This document shows positions 1 to 5,681 of a stretch of DNA of 6,109 nt, piece after piece. Within the stretch, counting starts at the first letter, position 1, and the number at the start of each line of letters is the position of its first letter. This stretch comes from HXMU1420-2 sp040830545 (lineage in GTDB: Bacteria; Pseudomonadota; Alphaproteobacteria; Rhodobacterales; Rhodobacteraceae), in contig JBFOMB010000213.1 of the NCBI GenBank assembly GCA_040830545.1, forward strand, positions 1-6,109. Reading direction: 5' to 3'. Below the pieces are notes generated by a model. It searched no databases, was not told the origin of the DNA, and worked only from the letters and a program-made list of their open reading frames with translations. Position numbers and translations under genes: made by a program.

Positions 1-779
1 GGAAGGGTCGGTAGGTGGACCGGACAAAAACCCTGTGGTGGGGGGGGTGGAACTCCACCGCCGCCAATGACGAGGTGCCTGCGGCCTACGAAGAAAAGAA
101 GGCCGAAGGTGACACGCGGTTCCGCATCGCATTGGCGGAAGGCGTGACCAGCTGGCAGGTGGTTGAGGCGTTGAAAGCCATCGACATCATGGATGGCGAG
201 GTTGCGGACGTCCCTGCCGAAGGCACGCTTGCCCCGGACAGCTATGAAATCGGCCGGGGCGCATCTCGGGATGAGCTGTTGCAAGACATGCAGGCGTTGC
301 AGGTTCTGCGCGTGAATGCAGCCTGGGAAAGCCGGTCGCCCGATGCCGCCGTGACAACGCCCGAAGAAATGCTGATCCTGGCGAGCATCATCGAAAAGGA
401 AACCGGCATTGCCGAGGAACGGCGTCAGGTGGCCAGCGTCTTCACCAACCGCCTGAAACGCGGCATGCGTCTGCAAACCGACCCGACCGTGATCTATGGC
501 GTCACCGAAGGGCGCGGCGTGCTGGGTCGGGGCCTGCGTCAAAGTGAGCTTCGCCGCGCAACTCCCTGGAATACCTATGTGATCGAGGGCCTTCCACCCA
601 CGCCCATAGCCAACCCGGGCGAGGCCAGTCTGGAGGCTGCCGTCAACCCCGACACCACGCCCTACCTGTTCTTCGTGGCAGACGGCACCGGCGGCCACGC
701 CTTTGCCGAGACGCTGGAAGAGCACAATCGCAACGTTGCGAAATGGCGCGAGATCGAGGCGCAGCGCGAAAACAACTGA
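1..779 (+). CDS. mltG: Endolytic murein transglycosylase MltG (partial, frameshifted at its 5' edge)
   Basis: MltG is an inner-membrane lytic transglycosylase (YceG family) that cleaves nascent glycan strands and so sets their length. The C-terminal catalytic domain is clear: LASIIEKETG carries the expected catalytic glutamate (codon 393-395), followed by SVFTNRL, MRLQTDPTVIYG, PWNTYVIEGLPPTPIANPG and FVADGTGGHAF, then a TGA stop at 777-779. The N-terminal membrane anchor is absent; family members are roughly 380 residues and only about 240 are visible. A GTG at 15 follows an in-frame TAG at 12-14 and could be read as a start, but residues encoded from there to about 56 do not fit the family. 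The second frame over bases 2-55 gives PDKNPVV..VEL, which fits family sequence (LDPxxNxxVxVExx) and joins smoothly to TAANDEVPAAYEEKK if one C near 55-56 is removed. I infer that the gene continues upstream and that the edge contains errors or a real frameshift. Confidence 0.93.
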
Positions 780-924
780 CCGGTTGGGGCGCAACGCACG
801 CCTCATCCCGCGCCTGTTAACACTCTGACCCTACCCCTGTCTGCGGCTGGAAGGCCCGTGCCCGACCAAATGGCGGCTGCGTGTCTCTCGTGCGGGGACC
901 ACTCGCGCATGAGGCAGAAACCAA
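780..924. promoter_or_regulatory. Gap between mltG and terS, presumed leader of the GTA genes
   Basis: This 145-base stretch separates mltG from the terminase genes. A GTTAAC palindrome lies at 816-821 and TTAACA at 817-822 matches 5 of 6 bases of a -35 hexamer, but no acceptable -10 box lies 16-18 bases further on. There is no strong hairpin followed by a T-run, so no clear mltG terminator. A 27-codon frame (GTG at 858, stop at 939-941) with GGAAGG just before it overlaps the start of terS. I see no decisive regulatory motif; calling it a promoter region is an inference from position only. Confidence 0.25.
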
Positions 925-1266
925 ATGACGACGATCACTGAGGATGCGCAGTTTGCGCATGTGTCCGATTTGCTCCGCTCGTTCAAGGCGTCGGTGTGGG
1001 GTTTGAGAAAATCCGCCGAACGCTGGCAACGGGACATTGAGGCAGGGGAGCTGTCGGAGATCGGGAGTGGGAGCAAAGACCTGTCACAGGCAAAAACGCT
1101 TGTGTCGGTGTGTCAGAAACTGGAGGCGCATCTTGCCGATCTCGAAAAAGACCGAAGGGATGGCCCCGGACCAGGTGAACTCGACCTGGTTGCAGCACGA
1201 GACGAAGTCGGGCGCCGCCTGGCTCGCCTTCGAGCCGCAGACCGTGCAGGACCAGTTTCTGGATGA
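925..1266 (+). CDS. terS: GTA-type small terminase subunit (orfg1-like)
   Basis: This 113-residue protein resembles the first gene of the Rhodobacterales gene transfer agent cluster, orfg1, which acts as the small terminase subunit: it brings DNA to the large terminase for packaging into GTA particles. The sequence is mostly helical and charged, with an N-terminal part (about residues 8-70) containing LLRSFKASVWGLRKSAERW and a C-terminal LDLVAARDEVGRRLARLRAA segment that I recognise from orfg1 proteins. ATG at 925 is the first start after an in-frame TGA at 910-912, with GAGG at 911-914 as a plausible ribosome site. The 3' end overlaps the terL frame. The family is short and diverges quickly, so the call leans heavily on the adjacent GTA-like terL. 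Confidence 0.75.
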   Translation: MTTITEDAQFAHVSDLLRSFKASVWGLRKSAERWQRDIEAGELSEIGSGSKDLSQAKTLVSVCQKLEAHLADLEKDRRDGPGPGELDLVAARDEVGRRLARLRAADRAGPVSG

Positions 1267-2539
1267 CCTCGGAGAGGGGGGGCTGGCCGCCCTCCCTTTC
1301 CTTTTCGATTTCTGGGCCCTGCCGCATCAATTGTCGCCCATCGGCAATTGGCGGGTCTGGGTGATCCTGGGCGGGCGCGGCGCGGGTAAAACGCGGGCTG
1401 GGGCGGAATGGGTCCGAGCACAGGTCGAAGGTGCGCTGCCGCGCGATCCAGGCCTGGCACGGCGTGTGGCGCTGGTGGGCGAGACCTACGATCAGGTGCG
1501 CGATGTGATGATCCAGGGGGACAGCGGCATTCTGGCCTGTTCCCCGCCTGATCGTCGCCCGATCTGGAAAGCGTCCGAACGCAAGCTGATCTGGCCCAAC
1601 GGGGCCGAGGCACAGGCGTTTTCGACCCAGGACCCCGAGGCGCTGCGCGGCCCGCAATTCGATGCCGCCTGGGCCGATGAACTGGCCAAGTGGAAACGGG
1701 GGCAGGCGGCCTGGGACATGCTGCAATTCGCGCTGCGACTGGGGGACGACCCGCGTGCCTGCGTGACCACCACACCGCGCAATGTGGAGTTGTTGAAGGA
1801 CCTGCTCGAGCGTGACAGCACGGTTCAGACCCACGCGCCGACCGAAGCCAATCGAGCACACCTTGCCGCCGGGTTTCTGGAAGAGGTCAAAACGCGCTAT
1901 GCTGGCACATGGCTGGGTCGTCAGGAGCTGGACGGTGTTCTGCTCAGCGATGTTGAAGGCGCGCTTTGGACCTCTGCCCAACTCGACAAAGTCCGCATAG
2001 ACCGCGCGCCCGCCCTGGACCGGATCGTGGTGGCCGTTGACCCTTCAGCCAGTACCGGGGGCGACGCCTGCGGGATCTTGGTGGCCGGGGCCTGCACCCA
2101 AGGGCCGCCTCAAAATTGGCGCGCTTACGTGCTGGCCGATTGCACCGTGTCCGGGACCAGCCCGCTGGGCTGGGCGCAAGCCACCGTGGCCGCGCGCGAT
2201 CTATACGGGGCAGACCGCGTGGTGGCCGAGGCCAATCAGGGCGGCGCGATGATCGGTGACCTTTTGCGCGGCGTTGATCCGATGCTGCCATACACCGCCG
2301 TACATGCCAAACGCGGGAAAGGCGCGCGGGCCGAACCGGTGGCTGCCCTCTATGAACAGGGCCGGATTTCTCATCTTCCGGGCCTTGCCGCATTGGAGGA
2401 ACAGATGTGTCGCATGTCGCTGCACGGCTATCGTGGCAAGGGTTCACCTGATCGGCTCGACGCGTTGGTCTGGGCCATTCACACGCTTATGATTGACCCA
2501 GCGGAGAAACTCAGAACCCCGCGCGCCCGCGTCCTCTAA
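1160..2539 (+). CDS. terL: GTA-type large terminase (packaging ATPase/nuclease, orfg2-like)
   Basis: The large terminase drives DNA into the prohead by ATP hydrolysis and cuts it with an RNase H-like nuclease. From the ATG at 1160 the protein has 459 residues. FWALPHQ precedes Walker A GGRGAGKT (residues 71-78); Walker B and catalytic glutamate are in FDAAWADELAKWK (D173, E174); VTTTPR (202-207) is the coupling motif. Nuclease acidic residues are likely D294 (VVAVDPSAS), E357 (VVAEANQGG) and D434 (SPDRLDALVW). These motifs match Rhodobacterales GTA terminases, and the protein appears complete with an intact C terminus. Start choice is uncertain: the ATG at 1160 has a GAAGGG abutting it; GTG at 1175 and GTG at 1244 are alternatives, the last giving 431 residues and only a 23-base overlap with terS. 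No portal gene follows; the next gene converges from the other strand. Confidence 0.93.
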   Translation: MAPDQVNSTWLQHETKSGAAWLAFEPQTVQDQFLDDLGEGGLAALPFLFDFWALPHQLSPIGNWRVWVILGGRGAGKTRAGAEWVRAQVEGALPRDPGLARRVALVGETYDQVRDVMIQGDSGILACSPPDRRPIWKASERKLIWPNGAEAQAFSTQDPEALRGPQFDAAWADELAKWKRGQAAWDMLQFALRLGDDPRACVTTTPRNVELLKDLLERDSTVQTHAPTEANRAHLAAGFLEEVKTRYAGTWLGRQELDGVLLSDVEGALWTSAQLDKVRIDRAPALDRIVVAVDPSASTGGDACGILVAGACTQGPPQNWRAYVLADCTVSGTSPLGWAQATVAARDLYGADRVVAEANQGGAMIGDLLRGVDPMLPYTAVHAKRGKGARAEPVAALYEQGRISHLPGLAALEEQMCRMSLHGYRGKGSPDRLDALVWAIHTLMIDPAEKLRTPRARVL

Positions 2540-2543
2540 AAAG

Positions 2544-3467
2544 CTATGACGGCGCCCCATCCGCAAAGGGCTGCAAGGCCGCAGTAACAAAATCATGCAG
2601 CGGCGTCGCGATCCCATGTTTCCGGCCGATCCGGCTCACATCTCCACTCAGGTGGTTCAGTTCCAACGGTTTCCCGCGCCGCAGATCATCCAACATCGAG
2701 GCATGTACACTCCCCGGCAGGTTCTCCATGAACGCGAACTGCGTATCCACAATGTCAGCGGGCAGCCCCGGACACACCACACGTCCCACGGCGGCGGTTT
2801 CCTCCATCGCCTGCCGAAGTAACCCAGCCGTCTCCGGTGTGTCCCGCAGCGGTCCAATGTCGAGTCGCGTCAATGTCGTTATCGCGCTCAGCGCGCTCAG
2901 GAACACAAACTTGGACCACAGCATCACCTCCACATCGTCAGAGACCGACACGTCCACGCCCACATTCCTCAGAGCGTCCGCCAACTCTGCAAGCCGGTTC
3001 GCGCTGGCCTTCTGACCAGTCCCAAAGACCAGCTTCTGCAATGGCGCATTGTGCCGAACCACCCCGGGTTCCGAAACTTCCGCCGGAATGAAGGCAACCC
3101 CCGGCACGACACGGTCCGGGCCTATGACGGCCCCCAACCGCACCGGTGCAGAGACACCGTTTTGCAAGGTGACAACCACGCTGTCCGGTTTCAGCACAGG
3201 GCCTAAGGCCCGCGCCGCCCCCTCCACATCCCGGTTCTTCACAAGGAACAGCACAACATCCGCCGGATCGGCCTCGCTGGGATCGCCAACCGCGCCTACC
3301 AGCGGCAAATGCAAATCCCCGACAGGGCTTTCAATGCGCAATCCACTTGCCTGCATCGCTGCAAGATGTGCACCGCGCGCCACAAACGTCACGTTGTGAC
3401 CCGCGCCCGCCAGCCGCCCGCCGAAATACCCTCCCAGCGCCCCTGCGCCCATAACAAGAATGTCCAT
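2544..3467 (-). CDS. panE: 2-dehydropantoate 2-reductase (ketopantoate reductase family)
   Basis: Ketopantoate reductase uses NADPH to reduce 2-dehydropantoate to pantoate, a step towards pantothenate and coenzyme A, in the cytosol. The 307-residue protein is of normal length. A Rossmann motif GAGALG (residues 7-12) follows MDILVM; LQNGV is at 101-105; the expected catalytic lysine is K186 in MLWSKF; the C-terminal domain has SMLDDLRRGKPLELNHLSG with E269 as the likely acidic partner, then GIATP. ATG at 3467 is chosen because GGAGGGGG lies 6-13 bases upstream; an earlier in-frame TTG at 3482 would put that ribosome site inside the gene. The stop codon (TAG) is 4 bases from the terL stop. Alphaproteobacteria often carry several paralogues of this family, some acting on other 2-oxo acids, so the exact substrate is inferred. 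Confidence 0.9.
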   Translation of the reverse strand: MDILVMGAGALGGYFGGRLAGAGHNVTFVARGAHLAAMQASGLRIESPVGDLHLPLVGAVGDPSEADPADVVLFLVKNRDVEGAARALGPVLKPDSVVVTLQNGVSAPVRLGAVIGPDRVVPGVAFIPAEVSEPGVVRHNAPLQKLVFGTGQKASANRLAELADALRNVGVDVSVSDDVEVMLWSKFVFLSALSAITTLTRLDIGPLRDTPETAGLLRQAMEETAAVGRVVCPGLPADIVDTQFAFMENLPGSVHASMLDDLRRGKPLELNHLSGDVSRIGRKHGIATPLHDFVTAALQPFADGAPS

Positions 3468-3620
3468 GCCGTCCCCCTCCAACCGCCGGTCGTATCTCCA
3501 CGATACATCATTTCAGATTGTTTTCCCGATACCTCGTACCGGACACTCTTTCATTGTTCCAAAAATACTCCGGGGGTCCGGGGGCAGCGCCCCGGCGGCA
3601 CAATCCACACACCAACCCAT
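3468..3620. promoter_or_regulatory. Leader region of panE
   Basis: On the minus strand this gap provides the ribosome site GGAGGGGG (complement of 3473-3480) for panE. It is more A/T-rich at 3491-3570 than its surroundings, as expected of a promoter. A short inverted repeat, GTATC (3492-3496) with GATAC (3502-3506), and a second CGATAC at 3527-3532 could be operator halves, but 5-6 base matches like these also arise by chance. I could not fix a convincing -35/-10 pair. Confidence 0.3.
3551..3599 (-). repeat. Order-typical intergenic element with GC-rich hairpin
   Basis: The sequence TCATTGTTCCAAAAATACTC (3551-3570) is followed by CGGGGGTCCGGGGG and a hairpin: GGGGC at 3581-3585 pairs with GCCCC at 3589-3593, or CCGGGG 3578-3583 with CCCCGG 3590-3595. 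I recall near-identical 'AAAATACTCCGGGGG + hairpin' stretches between genes in many Rhodobacterales genomes. Read on the minus strand, the hairpin comes before GGAGTATTTTT, so it could act as a second, weak terminator behind yebC. The separation of about 12 bases between stem and T-run is too long for a classical intrinsic terminator. Its repeat status is from memory, not from a search. Confidence 0.45.
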
Positions 3621-3623
3621 CCC

Positions 3624-3657
3624 CAAAAACAACAAAGCCCCGGGCATGACCCGGGGC
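3624..3657 (-). terminator. Intrinsic terminator of yebC
   Basis: On the minus strand, 28 bases after the yebC stop, an 8-base-pair stem (GCCCCGGG at 3637-3644 with CCCGGGGC at 3650-3657, loop of 5) is followed directly by TTTGTTGTTTTT (complement of 3625-3636). This is a textbook rho-independent terminator for yebC. The stem belongs to the same palindrome family as the two elements after the glutathionyl-hydroquinone reductase gene. Confidence 0.85.
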
Positions 3658-3684
3658 CTCGACCTGTCAGACAGGCGATCGCGC

Positions 3685-4425
3685 CTACAGCTGTTCCATC
3701 ACCTCGTCGGAGGCTTCGAAATTGGTGGTCACCCGCTGGACGTCATCATCGTCTTCCAGCGCATCCACCAGCTTCATAAGCTTCTGCATTCCGTCCAGAT
3801 CCATCTCGGTTGTGGTGGTCGGTTTCCAGATCAGCTTGGTGCTGTCACTCTCCCCCAGCGCATCTTCCAGTGCGCTGGATACATCGTTCAGATCCGTATC
3901 TTCGCACCAGATAATATGTCCGTCATCCGAGCTTTCGACATCTTCCGCCCCGGCTTCAATTGCCGCTTCGAAAATCGTGTCCGCATCCCCCGCATCCGCC
4001 GGATAAGACACTTCGCCCTTACGCTCGAACATGAACCCAACCGAGCCGGTCTCACCCAGGTTCCCACCGTTCTTGGAAAAGGTCGAGCGCACGTTCGACG
4101 CGGTCCGGTTCCGGTTGTCGGTCATCGCCTCGACAATCACGGCCACACCGTTGGGGCCATAGCCCTCGTACCGGATTTCTTCGTATTCGTCGCCTTCACC
4201 GGCCACGGATTTCTTGATCGCCCGTTCGATATTGTCCTTGGGCATCGACTGCGACTTGGCTTCCTTCACCGCCAATCGCAGGCGCGGGTTCTTGTCCGGG
4301 TCCGGGTCGCCCATCTTGGCGGCAATGGTGATTTCCTTGGAAAGCTTGGAAAACAGCTTGGCCCGCACGGCGTCCTGACGCCCTTTGCGGTGCTGGATGT
4401 TGGCCCATTTGGAATGGCCTGCCAT
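3685..4425 (-). CDS. yebC: YebC/PmpR/TACO1-family protein
   Basis: The 246-residue protein is full length for the YebC family. It begins with the family signature MAGHSKWANIQHRKG, then SKLSKEITIAAKMGDPDPDKNPRLR (written here only to show its order; residues about 26-50), MPKDNIERAIKK, YEGYGPNGVAVIVEAMTDN and GNLGETGSVGFMFERKG, with an acidic C-terminal third. These proteins were long annotated as transcription regulators; the mitochondrial homologue TACO1 and more recent bacterial work point to a role in translation, helping ribosomes through proline-rich stretches. Which role applies here cannot be told from sequence. ATG at 4425 fixes the start, with GAGGA about 6 bases upstream on the minus strand. 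It is monocistronic by layout: its own terminator follows and the upstream neighbour is divergent. Confidence 0.96.
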   Translation of the reverse strand: MAGHSKWANIQHRKGRQDAVRAKLFSKLSKEITIAAKMGDPDPDKNPRLRLAVKEAKSQSMPKDNIERAIKKSVAGEGDEYEEIRYEGYGPNGVAVIVEAMTDNRNRTASNVRSTFSKNGGNLGETGSVGFMFERKGEVSYPADAGDADTIFEAAIEAGAEDVESSDDGHIIWCEDTDLNDVSSALEDALGESDSTKLIWKPTTTTEMDLDGMQKLMKLVDALEDDDDVQRVTTNFEASDEVMEQL

Positions 4426-4589
4426 GGTCGTCCTCGTCGTCGAATTCCGGTCTGGTCACGTCCATACCGCAAGCGCAGGGAGAAGGGCAAGCCGCCGTCA
4501 GGTGGACCCTGCACACACGCTCTGCAAAGGCGCATATGGTCCCGCTTGATTGGCCTGCTAAGTTGCGATGGACACCAAAGGAGAGTGCC
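4426..4589. promoter_or_regulatory. Divergent promoter region, yebC / glutathionyl-hydroquinone reductase
   Basis: The 164 bases between two divergent start codons must hold both promoters. For yebC a weak candidate on the minus strand is TTGCCC (complement of 4485-4490) and TATGGA (complement of 4461-4466) with an 18-base spacer. For the plus-strand gene, TTGATT at 4546-4551 could be a -35 box but no good -10 follows. The plus-strand ribosome site AAGGAG at 4578-4583 is strong and ends 6 bases before the ATG at 4590. No clear operator was seen. Confidence 0.35.
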
Positions 4590-5534
4590 ATGGGCGTGAT
4601 GATCGAAGGCCGCTACCTGATTGACGATCCGCAGCCGAACACGGATGCCGCCGGAACGTTTGAACGCGCCCGCAGCACGATCCGGGACTGGATCACGGCG
4701 GACGGGCCGTACGTGCCTGAGCACGGTCGGTATCACCTCTATGCCGCTTGGAACTGCCCCTGGGCACACCGGGCGTTGATCGGTCGGGCTGTGCTGGGCC
4801 TGCAGGACGCTATCAGCGTGTCCTACGCCCGTCCGAACCGGACCGATCAGGGCTGGGTCTATGACCCAGACGGAGCGTTCAATGATCCGCTGTTGGGCGT
4901 TGCGTCCTTGCATCAGGTCTATGCCCGACAAACCCCGGCCTACACCGGACGTCTGACTGTGCCAGTGCTCTGGGACAAAAAGAGCGAACGGATCGTCAAC
5001 AACGAAAGCGCGGACATCCTGCGCATGTTGCTGACCGCCTTCGACCCAGACCGCCGTTATTGCCCCGAGGCCCTGCTGCCCGATATCGACCGCTGGAACG
5101 CACTGATCTATGCAAAGGTCAACAATGGCGTCTACCGCGCTGGCTTTGCCCGCACGCAGGCGGCCTACGATATTGCGGTGACCGAGTTGTTCGACACGCT
5201 GGATCAGATCGAAACACATCTGCAATCGAATGCTACACTGACCGGAGACATCCTGACCGAGGCCGATCTGCGCCTGTTCCCAACACTCGCCCGGTTCGAC
5301 GTGGCCTATCACTATGCGTTCAAATGCAACATCCGCCGGCTGAAGGACTACCCGCAGCTTTGGGACTACGCACGCGCGATCTATGCCGTGCCCGGCATCA
5401 CCGACACCGTAAATTTCGACATCTACAAACGCGGTTATTTCTCAAAATCCGAACTGCGCAACCCTCTGGGTATCGTTCCCAAGGGGCCAATGGTCGACTG
5501 GTCCGGGCCAACAGAACGCAACTTCGCAACCTGA
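4590..5534 (+). CDS. Glutathionyl-hydroquinone reductase (Xi-class glutathione S-transferase)
   Basis: This 314-residue protein belongs to the YqjG/ECM4/PcpF group of GST-fold enzymes, which remove glutathione from glutathionyl-hydroquinones at a catalytic cysteine and so help recycle quinone conjugates in the cytosol. The thioredoxin-like half contains YAAWNCPWAHRALI with the catalytic C56, TVPVLWDKKS with the cis-proline P125, and IVNNESADILR with the glutathione-binding E139-S140. The helical half contains NNGVYRAGFA, then LTEADLRLFPTLARFD and YHYAFKCNIRRL, and ends with the group-typical IVPKGP. Length fits the family (about 310-330). The ATG at 4590 is chosen over an in-frame ATG at 4536 because AAGGAG lies at the ideal distance before it and the protein then begins like its relatives. 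The gene stands alone, divergent from yebC and followed by two hairpins. The physiological substrate is unknown. Confidence 0.93.
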   Translation: MGVMIEGRYLIDDPQPNTDAAGTFERARSTIRDWITADGPYVPEHGRYHLYAAWNCPWAHRALIGRAVLGLQDAISVSYARPNRTDQGWVYDPDGAFNDPLLGVASLHQVYARQTPAYTGRLTVPVLWDKKSERIVNNESADILRMLLTAFDPDRRYCPEALLPDIDRWNALIYAKVNNGVYRAGFARTQAAYDIAVTELFDTLDQIETHLQSNATLTGDILTEADLRLFPTLARFDVAYHYAFKCNIRRLKDYPQLWDYARAIYAVPGITDTVNFDIYKRGYFSKSELRNPLGIVPKGPMVDWSGPTERNFAT

Positions 5535-5543
5535 CACCCCCGC

Positions 5544-5602
5544 AGCCCCGGACCCGATCCGGGGCCTCTTGGCGGCGAAGGCCCCGGGTCCAGCCCGGGG
5601 CT
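5544..5602. repeat. Inverted pair of GCCCCGG palindromes (possible bidirectional terminator)
   Basis: Two perfect 8-base-pair hairpins lie 10 bases after the preceding stop codon: GCCCCGGA 5545-5552 with TCCGGGGC 5558-5565, and GCCCCGGG 5581-5588 with CCCGGGGC 5594-5601, each with a 5-base loop. On opposite strands both read AGCCCCGG, three variable bases, GA, YCCGGGGCCT, so the two units face each other and could also fold into one long cruciform. This resembles the CCCCGG...CCGGGG palindromic repeats scattered through many alphaproteobacterial genomes. No T-run follows on the plus strand (CTCTTGG after the first, TACGTTG after the second), so terminator function is possible but not shown. 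Confidence 0.7.
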
Positions 5603-5681
5603 ACGTTGCGTGTATGGCGCAGTCATCTCGTGGATCAACAGGGCGCTATCCTCATCTGATCCCTTGCGCTATCAACACCTT

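Noticed and set aside
816..831. Possible CtrA site (TTAAC at 817-821) before the GTA genes
   Set aside because: The full TTAA-N7-TTAA pattern is absent: the second half-site position holds no TTAA, so a lone half-site is not evidence of CtrA binding.
983..1981. Long minus-strand open frame opposite terS and terL
   Set aside because: It lies opposite clearly conserved terminase motifs, its translation has no recognisable domain, and such frames are common in G+C-rich DNA because stops are rare on the antisense strand.
3468..3482. TTG start at 3482 for panE
   Set aside because: The added codons contain the GGAGGGGG ribosome site itself, so ATG 3467 is the better start.
3491..3532. GTATC/GATAC inverted repeat and repeated CGATAC as an operator
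   Set aside because: Arms are only 5-6 bases and no matching regulator gene is nearby; it is noted in the leader entry but is not strong enough as a separate site.
4536..4589. Upstream ATG at 4536 for the glutathionyl-hydroquinone reductase
   Set aside because: It has no ribosome site, adds 18 residues unlike the family, and would place the strong AAGGAG at 4578-4583 inside the gene.
3460..4599. Long plus-strand open frame opposite yebC
   Set aside because: It runs through the yebC terminator and the panE leader; its translation is low-complexity and unlike known proteins, while the opposite strand is unmistakably yebC.
4266..5312. Long minus-strand open frame covering the yebC 5' end and most of the glutathionyl-hydroquinone reductase gene
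   Set aside because: It overlaps two well-supported genes and the intervening promoter region; the protein has no family resemblance. It is a composition shadow.
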